A stretch of DNA of 64,000 nt from Reinekea sp. G2M2-21 (GTDB taxonomy: Bacteria > Pseudomonadota > Gammaproteobacteria > Pseudomonadales > Natronospirillaceae), in assembly GCF_015687175.1 (NCBI RefSeq), contig NZ_JADPQG010000001.1, forward strand, positions 868,001 to 932,000. Reading direction: 5' to 3'. The translations under genes were made by a program, and so were the position numbers. The notes under the pieces are model-generated. The model made no database searches. It saw only the letters and a list, made by a program, of their open reading frames with translations, and was not told the DNA's origin. Position 1 is the first letter of the stretch, and each line of letters opens with the position of its first letter. Of the stretch, positions 9,937 to 16,813 are shown piece by piece.

Positions 9937-9970
9937 GAAAAGGGCGGCTGTTTTTTACAGCCCGCTTTTC
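9937..9970 (+). terminator. imperfect stem-loop after upp
   Basis: GAAAAGGGCGGCTGT pairs imperfectly with ACAGCCCGCTTTTC, with six Ts in the loop rather than after the stem. It lies 17 bases after the upp stop and is the only candidate end for the jetABC-upp transcript, but it lacks a downstream T-run. Confidence 0.4.
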
Positions 9971-10239
9971 CATAGGTTGGATAAATATTACCGGCCCCGC
10001 TGCTTAACTCAGACGAATCAATACCCTATCCCGAAGTGGTTTTAGAGCGGTAGTCGCTCTCCAGGCTAGCGCCTGTTTTCGACATTTGAAATTGGTTTTC
10101 CAGCTCGGTCACATTCTTTAACATTTCTTCACCAAAATCTCGCATTTTGAAAAATACCGTCTAAATTAAGCCCAATAGGACCTGGATTCTAAGGTTAGAA
10201 ATCAGGGCAGCGAATCATTGTGACAGGGCAGGTTATTTT
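9971..10239. other. intergenic region between upp and the response regulator
   Basis: Apart from the candidate 39-residue frame on the minus strand (10026-10145), I see no RNA gene, clear promoter or repeat here. GGCAGG a few bases before the GTG of the regulator may be its ribosome-binding site. Confidence 0.4.
10026..10145 (-). CDS. candidate small protein, 39 aa
   Basis: An open frame in the 319-bp gap between upp and the response regulator. It starts MRDFGEEMLKNVTELENQF and ends in a polar SDYRSKTTSG, giving a short amphipathic helix followed by a flexible tail. The composition is protein-like, but there is no strong ribosome-binding site and nothing overlaps to explain it. It would be transcribed toward upp. 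It could be chance; I include it because the gap holds nothing else. Confidence 0.3.
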   Translation of the reverse strand: MRDFGEEMLKNVTELENQFQMSKTGASLESDYRSKTTSG

Positions 10240-10971
10240 GTGGGATACAAAGCCGAAACAGTCGTGAAAAAGCGCATCCTCATCGTTGACGACGATGTTG
10301 AATACGCAAGTCACTTGCGTGACTATCTCAGCAGCAACGAATACGACGTTGAAGTGGAAACTGAAACCAGTACCGCACTCTCGCGAATTCGAGACGAAAA
10401 GCCCGATTTAATTCTGATCGAAGTGGACTTACGCGGTGAATCGGGTCTGACCATTTGTAAACTCAGCCGCAAGGATTTTTCAGGTGGTATCGTTCTGATG
10501 AGCCATCGTACCGATGAACTGGATCAGGTTCTGGGGTTAGATATGGGCGCGGATGATTATGTGGCTCGAAAAACATCACCGCGACTCATTCTGGCCAGAT
10601 GCCAAGCCATACTAAGACGTGCGGATCGGGCAACGATGGCAGAACTGACCCATTCAGATGACCGTCTTGAATTCGGCGATTTGGTGATCGACAACACCAT
10701 GCGAGAAGCCTGGTTGGACCGAAATCCGATTGACCTGACCAGTGCCGAATTCGACCTGTTGTGGTTGCTGTCGAGCCACGCAGGCGAAGTGTTGACCCGA
10801 GAGCAAATTTTCTCGCAGTTAAGAGGCATCGAATATGATGGTCAGGACCGCTCGGTCGATGTTCGGGTGTCCCGAATTCGTCCCAAAGTTGGCGACGACC
10901 CCATCCACCCGAGACGCATAAAAACAGTTCGCTCCAAAGGTTATCTGTTTGTTGGTGATGTTAAACATTAA
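10240..10971 (+). CDS. OmpR/PhoB-family response regulator with degenerate receiver
   Basis: The 243-residue protein has a receiver domain (about 11-130) and a C-terminal winged-helix DNA-binding domain (about 145-240) with the usual LTSAEFDLLWLL, LTREQIFSQLRG and RRIKTVRSKGYLF stretches. The acidic triad DDD is present at 17-19, but the phospho-acceptor Asp is Glu61 (LILIEVDL), the conserved Lys is Arg110 and the following Pro is Lys111 (DDYVARKTSP). Ser88 of the switch is kept. It is therefore unlikely to be switched by normal aspartyl phosphorylation; Asp-to-Glu can mimic the active state. No histidine kinase gene is adjacent. The start is a GTG; a second GTG at 10264 is possible. Confidence 0.9.
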   Translation: MGYKAETVVKKRILIVDDDVEYASHLRDYLSSNEYDVEVETETSTALSRIRDEKPDLILIEVDLRGESGLTICKLSRKDFSGGIVLMSHRTDELDQVLGLDMGADDYVARKTSPRLILARCQAILRRADRATMAELTHSDDRLEFGDLVIDNTMREAWLDRNPIDLTSAEFDLLWLLSSHAGEVLTREQIFSQLRGIEYDGQDRSVDVRVSRIRPKVGDDPIHPRRIKTVRSKGYLFVGDVKH

Positions 10972-11008
10972 CGACCACAGCAAGCCGATGCCGTGTCAAA
11001 TTCTTGCG

Positions 11009-11968
11009 TCAAAGTCGCTGCGCGCTGTAAACACTAAACCCGTTTTTGTGCACTAACTGGGTTATGTTTGTAAAATGACCCTTAAGCAGATGGTGGTAGG
11101 TCAGAAAGTCGTTCGCGACCCAAACCAGGTGTCCACCCGTTTTAAGCCAGTTATGCGCTTCCGAAAAAAACGTTTCTGTCGGCCCGTATTCTGTTTGAAT
11201 TCCTTTGTGAAAAGGAGGGTTAGTGACCAAAGCGTCATAACGTTTTGGTTCCAACTGTTCTGTGCCCGCAGACCAGGTCACACTGCATTTGTCAGCTAAG
11301 CCGTTTTCCGCCAGTGTTTTTTTAGTCGATCGCACAGCGCACAAATCAATCTCAATGGCGTTCACGGACTTCACCTGTTTCTGTATGGCCAGATGCGCCG
11401 TTAATACCCCACAGCCACTGCCAAATTCCAGAATATGCCCGCTGAGTTCAGGCAATGCAGACAGCAATACATCGGTCCCGCGATCTAATCGGGCGGCACT
11501 GAAGACGCCCGGCAACGTATAGCAGGTCATGTCACCGACCGAGAAGGTTGACCATTTTGGTGACTGAATACCTTTGTCCGTGAGTGTCAGCTCAAACAAC
11601 ACACAATGTCGCGCGGACTCTATTTTTATGCAGTTAAAATGGCCAGCCACACGTTTTGGGAGGCTTTTGATGCCACCGTTGTTTTCACCCACCACCCAAA
11701 GGGTTTGATCAGCCTGAAGGGAGTTCGATAACATTGCCAGCCACCAGTCGAGACGGTCTTTTGCCTTTGGGTAAAAAAGAACGTTACGGGTATTTGTTGG
11801 CCATGTATCGGCATCTAGAAGGGCATTGTTATTCTGGGACCAATGCAGATTAAATTGCTTGTCGCCAGATTTAACCATGGGGGATGCTTCAGGAATATCA
11901 AACCAATGGACAGGACTTTCACCTAACTCGGATGAATGTCGTTCCAGTAATTGCAAGGTGGGATGCAT
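11009..11968 (-). CDS. rsmC: 16S rRNA m2G1207 methyltransferase RsmC
   Basis: Methylates G1207 of 16S rRNA in the 30S subunit using SAM. The 319-residue protein has the duplicated RsmC architecture: a degenerate N-terminal methyltransferase-like half and a catalytic C-terminal half with the SAM motif EFGSGCG (181-187) and the catalytic NPPFH motif (250-254). The linker GVFSAARLDRGTDVLL is typical of RsmC/RlmG. It stands alone, with its end facing the response regulator. Confidence 0.92.
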   Translation of the reverse strand: MHPTLQLLERHSSELGESPVHWFDIPEASPMVKSGDKQFNLHWSQNNNALLDADTWPTNTRNVLFYPKAKDRLDWWLAMLSNSLQADQTLWVVGENNGGIKSLPKRVAGHFNCIKIESARHCVLFELTLTDKGIQSPKWSTFSVGDMTCYTLPGVFSAARLDRGTDVLLSALPELSGHILEFGSGCGVLTAHLAIQKQVKSVNAIEIDLCAVRSTKKTLAENGLADKCSVTWSAGTEQLEPKRYDALVTNPPFHKGIQTEYGPTETFFSEAHNWLKTGGHLVWVANDFLTYHHLLKGHFTNITQLVHKNGFSVYSAQRL

Positions 11969-12021
11969 ACGTACACTTCAATCTTTAAGAAAGCGCAGTG
12001 TATCAGAGGCCCCGAAGATTA

Positions 12022-12204
12022 TCAGCGTTTGGAAAATTGTTCGTTGATTTTTTTATAGTTCTCAACAGCACTGACTGACAACATTTTTTGCCCGTTTTGT
12101 ATTTCGGATGGAATAAGCTTTTCACGGATAAATCGTTTAACAGTGATTTCAGATACACCTAAATAGGCCGCAGCTTGCGCCACATTCATATATTCTGAGG
12201 ACAT
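12022..12204 (-). CDS. small helix-turn-helix (excisionase/MerR-like) DNA-binding protein
   Basis: Sixty residues that are almost entirely one winged-helix/HTH_17 domain: MNVAQAAAYLGVSEITVKRF is the helix-turn-helix, followed by a wing region IPSEIQNGQKMLSVSAVENY. Proteins of this size act as phage or plasmid excisionases or as small repressors. I chose the ATG at 12204 because AGGAG lies seven bases upstream. A longer frame from 12258 would translate through a terminator-like hairpin (12220-12249) and has no ribosome-binding site. No integrase is nearby. It is divergent from the secreted orphan at 12438. Confidence 0.8.
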   Translation of the reverse strand: MSSEYMNVAQAAAYLGVSEITVKRFIREKLIPSEIQNGQKMLSVSAVENYKKINEQFSKR

Positions 12205-12219
12205 AGGAAGGCTCCTTGC

Positions 12220-12249
12220 AAAAAAAACGGACACTGAGATCAGTGTCCG
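12220..12249 (-). terminator. rho-independent terminator in the leader of the HTH gene
   Basis: On the minus strand a perfect 10-bp stem CGGACACTGA/TCAGTGTCCG with a 2-nt spacer is followed by eight Ts. The T-run ends three bases before the AGGAG of the HTH gene at 12204. It is a textbook terminator placed upstream of the gene it would silence, so it may be an attenuator, or the end of a short upstream minus-strand transcript. Confidence 0.7.
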
Positions 12250-12437
12250 AAAATTCATGGGGCATAGCCCACATGGGAGTAGTCACCATACTGCTGCTGC
12301 TACGATCAACAGTAAAAATAAATATAGTCTACTATTTGAACATTGCAGTACCGCAAACAACCTTATTTGGGTTGACGGCTTGACAATTTGGCTGATTTTT
12401 GAAAGTGCCCGCTCTATGGCTGGATTTCAGAGGAAAA

Positions 12438-13064
12438 ATGAATTTGCATTGTTTTAAGAATAATTTGTTATTAATTTGCATGCTTTTAATTCCAGTCCTC
12501 GGAAATGCAGAGCTGGTGGGGGGACATGATCGTCAACGGCTCTTGATGATTTTTACGGAAACCCTAACGGATTATTTGCAACGTCATCCTATAACGATTA
12601 GTGCAAGCCAATTTCCTGTGTCAGTGGCCAATATTCCCGAAAATGCCGAAAAGCTCGCCTTGTTTGACACACTGACTGAAGAAGGTTGGTTGCAGAAAAC
12701 CTCGACTGTTGCTGACGTGGGCAATAAAAAGGTACTTTTTACCCGTGTTTTTAACTATGAGTTGAATCGAAGCCGACAGGACCAGCCCATTATTGTGGGC
12801 TATGTACAGCTGGAGCATGTCATTTATCTGGAGCTACTAACGTCGAACGATTCGGAGGATACGAGGTATCGGGTTGGTTTTACCTGGCTTTATCACCAAC
12901 CTTCGCCTTGGATATGGGCTCCTGCCTTGAGTGCAAACCCCGAACTGACGTTTATTAAGTCGGCATTAAAGGTGCCTCAAACCGCTGACATCCACCTGGT
13001 TTGGGAGGCGGATCAAAAACGCTGGAGTCTTCAACAATGGCCAACGTTTCTTAACGCAGAATAA
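12438..13064 (+). CDS. secreted protein of unknown function, 208 aa
   Basis: The product begins MNLHCFKNNLLLICMLLIPV and continues to a likely signal-peptidase site after GNA, so it should be periplasmic. The mature part has no motif I recognise; it is rich in aromatics toward the C-terminus (FTWLYHQPSPWIW) and looks like a mixed alpha/beta domain. I chose the ATG at 12438 because AGAGG lies just upstream; an ATG at 12399 would put a charged tail before the signal peptide. Neighbours are an HTH protein and a small orphan, so context does not help. Confidence 0.75.
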   Translation: MNLHCFKNNLLLICMLLIPVLGNAELVGGHDRQRLLMIFTETLTDYLQRHPITISASQFPVSVANIPENAEKLALFDTLTEEGWLQKTSTVADVGNKKVLFTRVFNYELNRSRQDQPIIVGYVQLEHVIYLELLTSNDSEDTRYRVGFTWLYHQPSPWIWAPALSANPELTFIKSALKVPQTADIHLVWEADQKRWSLQQWPTFLNAE

Positions 13065-13156
13065 TGTTTTAAAGGCTTACCGGTAGCTTTGCTCTTTGAT
13101 TTTTTTTGTTTCTGGGTGGTTGGTGAATGCTGACTCAGGGAGGTTGAAACAATTGG

Positions 13157-13176
13157 AGAGACGGTATGTCTCTTTT
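13157..13176 (+). terminator. weak terminator-like hairpin after the secreted orphan
   Basis: AGAGAC and GTCTCT form a 6-bp stem with a 5-nt loop followed by a short T-run, 93 bases after the stop codon of the 208-residue gene. Confidence 0.35.
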
Positions 13177-13214
13177 AACGCAGGAAATCCCGTAAGATTG
13201 GAATGAAGTACCTG

Positions 13215-13526
13215 TTAATGGGTATGCGCGGCGAGTCGATTGGCAATTCTTGCGAGCAGATCTGAAAGGTGAGTGGGCATCCTTGCTCCGCTTTTGCTTT
13301 CCTGCTGTAGCAACACATGGGTGACTTGTTTAAGGATGACGTACCAGTCGTCGGCGATAAAACATTCGGTTGGAATTTGATACAAGGCATCCAAAAGCAG
13401 GTTCTTAGCCAGTGACGGTTGCGCTGGTCCATCAGCCAGAGAAATCAGGAGGTCGGCCGCTTGCCTGCGTCTCATGAAAAGCAAATTCGATGACTGGCTG
13501 TTCAGTTGATCATCAGCAGTATTCAT
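13215..13526 (-). CDS. hypothetical protein, 103 aa
   Basis: Not recognised. A small soluble helical protein with a polar N-terminus (MNTADDQLNSQSSNLLFMRR) and leucine-rich helices around ADLLISLADG, LLLDALYQIP and LSDLLARIANRLAAH. The ATG is preceded by GGAGG at good spacing, which is the best evidence that the gene is real. A perfect 12-bp palindrome (CCTTTGCAAAGG, 13577-13588) lies 51 bases upstream and might be an operator. The gene marks the left edge of a 3.3-kb stretch without convincing genes. Confidence 0.6.
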   Translation of the reverse strand: MNTADDQLNSQSSNLLFMRRRQAADLLISLADGPAQPSLAKNLLLDALYQIPTECFIADDWYVILKQVTHVLLQQESKSGARMPTHLSDLLARIANRLAAHTH

Positions 13527-13576
13527 CCGGCTAACCTCCGTAAATGGCGCGCTAAACGTTACTCCTGATGCTAAAC

Positions 13577-13588
13577 CCTTTGCAAAGG
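13577..13588. promoter_or_regulatory. 12-bp palindrome upstream of the 103-aa gene
   Basis: CCTTTGCAAAGG is a perfect palindrome 51 bases before the ATG at 13526, in the expected promoter position. It could be an operator; there is no other support. Confidence 0.25.
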
Positions 13589-13785
13589 ATAAGGCTGGGG
13601 ACGTTCTGTGGATAAAGTGTGATTTACCTGAGTAAGAGTGGCGACTTACTGAATAAGCCCGTCAATTGGCCGTTTTTTGTTTCGTAATAAAATGTAATTT
13701 CCTTTTTCTGAGAGGACGATCTGAAGAACCCATACACACGTTTAAATAAACCAGTAGATTTAATGCTCCTCTGAATAATTGCCAT

Positions 13786-14037
13786 CTACCTCAGCGGGTT
13801 CAGAAATGCGCAAGTTTCGAGGTAAGTTCTGCAGGCAATATTCATCATCTTGGCATAGGACCTAACAAAGTCATGCGCCATTTGAGGCTCGCCCTGCGGG
13901 TCCTTCAGATTGATGACTGAGTATTGTTGAGTGTTTTTAAAAAGGACTCGCCATTCTCTGCAACACACGGCTTGCTCAATCTTCGATCTGATAACGCTGA
14001 GGTGATTTGAATTAAGCAGGGCTGCCTTTAATATCAA
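13786..14037 (-). CDS. doubtful repeat-associated frame, 83 aa
   Basis: A frame with a TTG start and no ribosome-binding site. Its first 26 or so residues (ILKAALLNSNHLSVIRSK, then an acidic residue, Gln and VCCR) match, with substitutions, a shorter frame in a second copy of the same repeat at 14642-14755. That similarity follows from the DNA repeat and does not prove coding. Probably a decayed or non-coding element. Confidence 0.2.
   Translation of the reverse strand: MILKAALLNSNHLSVIRSKIEQAVCCREWRVLFKNTQQYSVINLKDPQGEPQMAHDFVRSYAKMMNIACRTYLETCAFLNPLR
13958..14034 (+). repeat. 77-bp direct repeat, copy 1
   Basis: Aligns without gaps to 14673-14749, with about 12 mismatches in 77 positions by eye. 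It starts CTGCAACACACG and ends GCCTTTAATAT. Confidence 0.8.
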
Positions 14038-14181
14038 GAGTCCCCATGACTCAGTTCAACCCTGTGTTTTGGTTGTTAAGGATCAATCCAATCAGTGTGC
14101 TGCGGTTTGGTTAGAGAATAGTCGATCTCCTGGAAGCTTTTTTCTCCCAAGGGGAGCCTCCTTTGAGCTCCTATTTTTTGC

Positions 14182-14430
14182 CAGCTTTGGTGCTTTCACC
14201 GATATTGAGCTCGGTTGAATGGTCGTTCAGGCGTGCCCCGACACGTCGGTGATGCCTGCACGCCGACCTTGGGGTTGAATCCGTTGCCTCATACAATACC
14301 TGTCAGCCAATTTAGTACGGACTAATTATTTGCACCAGCTCTGGTGATATCAATAGATGGTGTTTTGTGTCCATCTCTGGAAATGCGGTGGCTGGTGCTG
14401 TTTTTCTCGCATTGCAAGCGACCACGTGAA
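14182..14430 (+). repeat. diverged ~250-bp repeat, copy A
   Basis: Matches 15866-16125 in the same orientation as a series of short blocks with gaps; the clearest is 14261-14289 against 15960-15988, 23 of 29 identical (CGCCG, then TTGAAT, then GTTGCCT). In this copy GGCGTGC (14230-14236) and GCACGCC (14258-14264) form a perfect stem enclosing a small CCGA/TCGG hairpin. Confidence 0.55.
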
Positions 14431-14610
14431 ACCATTCACGTTGAGAACGCCCTGTCTAAGACAGAATGGATGGGATTGATCATTCGTTTGTGGCGACGGC
14501 TGGGAACGTTAAGGGCCGCGTTCGAACGCTCCGACAGATTTAGTCCTTGAAGGAGAAAATCACTTAATGAGACAAGGTCATTGAAATTTGCACACGCTAC
14601 AGATAAAAAC

Positions 14611-14640
14611 CAAGTATGCTTATGAAAGTGCCATTCGGGA
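14611..14640 (+). repeat. 30-bp repeat, copy 1
   Basis: Matches 15743-15772 at 26 of 30 positions; it begins CAAGTATGCTTA and ends ATTCGGGA. Confidence 0.65.
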
Positions 14641-14672
14641 CTCACCCCAATGCGGACAACAACCGTGTTTTC

Positions 14673-14749
14673 CTGCAACACACGCCTTGCTCATCCTTCG
14701 ATCTGATCGGGCGGAGTTGATTTGAATTAATCACAGTTGCCTTTAATAT
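14673..14749 (+). repeat. 77-bp direct repeat, copy 2
   Basis: Second copy of the 13958-14034 element, 715 bases downstream. On the minus strand it opens with a 37-residue frame (14642-14755, start MRILKATVINSNQLRPIRSK) that is similar in sequence to the start of the frame in copy 1. Confidence 0.8.
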
Positions 14750-15120
14750 TCTCATCTGGTTCTTGGTTGTGGTTATTTGAAAAAATGTAGGCTTCGTCTA
14801 TCGCTCTGTGTTTATCAAGTTTTATGTTTTTTAAAATAGTCAACTTCTGCAGTTGTGTCGGGTCGCCGATATACAGTCAAATGCGAATTTTCCGGATAAT
14901 TCAGGTTGATCGCAACACGCCGTTTCCTCATCTCAACGACCAAAATGACCGGACGATGGTGAATTGTAGGTTGTCGTGCTCTAATTCAGGTCTCGATTAT
15001 TGTGGAAGTGGAACACCGGGTTTTATGTTTTGTCAGGTAAGAACTCCATTTCCTCAGTAAAACCATTGTGTGCACCTGCTTCTATTTATTAGATGATTTT
15101 CGCAAAGACTGAATTGGTTT

Positions 15121-15393
15121 TCATGATGAACCGTGCGTTGCTTTGTATTTTTTGAACTTTAATTTAGTGTTATTTAGTCCTTTTCTTCTAATTTGACCAA
15201 ACAAAGGTAACTGTTCCTGTCGCAATTCAACCCAGCCATTCGACGGTAAACACGTAGGGAACGTTTCAGCGTGATACTCAATTTTTCTGCCGTCACATTC
15301 AAACCTATAGTGAATAACACTTAATAAAGCAGCATTTAACCCGGGGTAACAATGGTAAGAGTCACTTTCTCTGTAGTTAAAGCTAACCTCCAA
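15121..15393 (-). CDS. doubtful frame, possible gene remnant, 90 aa
   Basis: Protein-like in composition (for example GLNAALLSVIHYRFECDGR and LPSNGWVELRQEQLPLFG) with a basic C-terminal tail, but it starts at a TTG without a ribosome-binding site and matches no family I recognise. It may be the end of a decayed gene. Confidence 0.22.
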   Translation of the reverse strand: MEVSFNYRESDSYHCYPGLNAALLSVIHYRFECDGRKIEYHAETFPTCLPSNGWVELRQEQLPLFGQIRRKGLNNTKLKFKKYKATHGSS

Positions 15394-15742
15394 ATCCTAT
15401 GTACCAAGGGCTGGCGTAAATAAATCTTCCGTCGCTTTTGCTTTGGCTGACTTATTTGGCACGTCGCAACGGTTTCAAGGGCATGGATGCCCTCGAAAGC
15501 GGCGCGCGTGCAGGGATGCACTCTCAATCGATCGTTCGAAGAAAGTGGTAATTAAGGCAGAATACCAAAGAAGGCGATAAAAAATGGGGGGGCAAGGGGA
15601 TCTCCCCTTGGAAAGAAAGCACCTCTGTACGATTCTTTCGTTAAGAACTATAAGCGATTTGTCAGATCTGACTTGCACTTAACGGCAAGGGACATACAGT
15701 TAAATCAAATCGTAGGAGCTCTCGAAATCAAAATTTTCATGC

Positions 15743-15772
15743 CAAGTCTGCTTAAGCAAGTGCTATTCGGGA
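15743..15772 (+). repeat. 30-bp repeat, copy 2
   Basis: Second copy of 14611-14640, 1132 bases downstream and 94 bases before copy B of the larger repeat. Confidence 0.65.
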
Positions 15773-15865
15773 GCACCCTTTGGTCAAGCCATCACCATAG
15801 GTGAAGTTGTGAAAAATGATAAAAACGCCATTTTAGGTTCGATTTGAACGATTTTAATCGCCCGT

Positions 15866-16125
15866 CTCCGTTGGTGGACTTCCTGTTATTGTGCTCATGG
15901 GAAAAGTCGCTAGAGCGTGCGCTGACACGTTGGTGTTTCTGAACGGAGAGTGCTTTCAACGCCGTCCCTGGCATTGAATTGGTTGCCTTGCGCCATACTT
16001 GTTAGTCAGCGCAGTACGGCTGGCTATTTTAAGCCGACTTCGGTGAAGTCATTTTTTGTACTTTGTTTTTTGTGATCGGCAATGTGGCGATGGAGGATGT
16101 TTTTTTCGTCTTGCAAACAATCTGT
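15866..16125 (+). repeat. diverged ~260-bp repeat, copy B
   Basis: Second copy of the 14182-14430 element, about 1.7 kb downstream. The outer stem of copy A is not kept here, while the small inner hairpin (CTGA/TTGG) is still possible through G-U pairs. Confidence 0.55.
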
Positions 16126-16516
16126 CGAAGATGATTTGGTGACAACTATGGGCTAATCAGGACTTTGAGGGCGATCTAAAACTATTATTAAAAATCGGTC
16201 ACATACGTCATGGGTTGGTGAGCTTTTGGGGCGGGAGTCTGTCATTTTGGCAGAGGCGCGTTTGAAAACGTCTACGGAAGGTTCGATTGATACTATTCAT
16301 CACTTTGAAGGCTTTTAACAACGAATTTTAGGATATCCGATTATCGTTGAGCGAAATTGTAATTTTTCAAAGGCACTTTATCAGCGAAGTCTGCTTTTTT
16401 CAGCCGAGATTACTTTCTCAGTTAAAAGGTTATTCGTGTTTTGATCCGTTTTGGCTTTTACCCTGTTTATGACTTTATGCCATGAAGTAAATCATCTATG
16501 AATAAAAAGTAGCGAT

Positions 16517-16681
16517 ATGACAAAAAGCACCGTCAAAAACGTTCGGGTCACTACGGTGCAAAAAAGGTTTTTATCTGATACCGAAGTATTAAAAAATAAA
16601 ACAGATGATCTGGAACCGAGGACAAATATGTTGAAATCAGACGAACGGACACAAAAAAAGAAAGAATTGAAAAAAAATTAA
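16517..16681 (+). CDS. candidate small basic protein, 54 aa
   Basis: An ATG-initiated frame in AT-rich DNA upstream of the H1-like gene, starting MTKSTVKNVRVTTVQKRFLS and ending in a lysine-rich tail. It is highly charged and would be expected to bind nucleic acid if expressed. No ribosome-binding site is obvious, and poly-A tracts bias any frame here toward lysine. Confidence 0.3.
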   Translation: MTKSTVKNVRVTTVQKRFLSDTEVLKNKTDDLEPRTNMLKSDERTQKKKELKKN

Positions 16682-16732
16682 AAAAAAAACACGAAAAACA
16701 GATAAAAAAGTGCTTGAAAGTTTGCAATTTAT

Positions 16733-16761
16733 ATCGATAGAGCTAAATTAGCCTTATCGAT
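16733..16761. promoter_or_regulatory. interrupted palindrome before the H1-like gene
   Basis: ATCGATA and TATCGAT flank an inner GCTAA-A-TTAGC, giving nested inverted repeats over 29 bp. It lies 52 bases before the ATG, so it is either an operator in the promoter or a hairpin in the leader. Confidence 0.45.
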
Positions 16762-16813
16762 GGTTTTTAATTAAACCTTTGTTTTATTAGTGCGTGAAAA
16801 CGAGGATAACATC

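Larger units (their letters stand above)
13527..16813. other. gene-poor, repeat-bearing accessory stretch
   Basis: Almost 3.3 kb without a convincing gene, the only such stretch in the window. It contains three diverged direct-repeat families (13958/14673, 14611/15743 and 14182-14430/15866-16125), short doubtful frames, several hairpins and, from about 16.3 kb, strongly AT-rich DNA leading to the H1-like gene. The repeats are shared between the same few hundred bases, so the region probably arose by duplication and decay. I see no integrase, transposase, attC-type core site or tRNA. Confidence 0.6.

Noticed and set aside
13607-13615. A perfect DnaA box (TTATCCACA on the minus strand)
   Set aside because: Single 9-mer; about one match in a window of this size and both strands is expected by chance. 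No cluster of boxes, AT-rich unwinding element or dnaA/dnaN neighbours, so I do not call an origin.
14642-14755. 37-residue minus-strand frame in repeat copy 2
   Set aside because: ATG-started and similar to the frame in copy 1, but ends early and has no ribosome-binding site; reported as part of the repeat rather than as a gene.
15597-15610. CAAGGGG/CCCCTTG hairpin with ATCT loop
   Set aside because: A good 7-bp stem but no T-run and no gene to end; left as an unexplained hairpin within the gene-poor region.
13527-16500. Possible integron cassette array
   Set aside because: The repeats are on the same strand and spaced like cassettes, but I found no GTTRRRY/RYYYAAC core pairs and no integrase gene.
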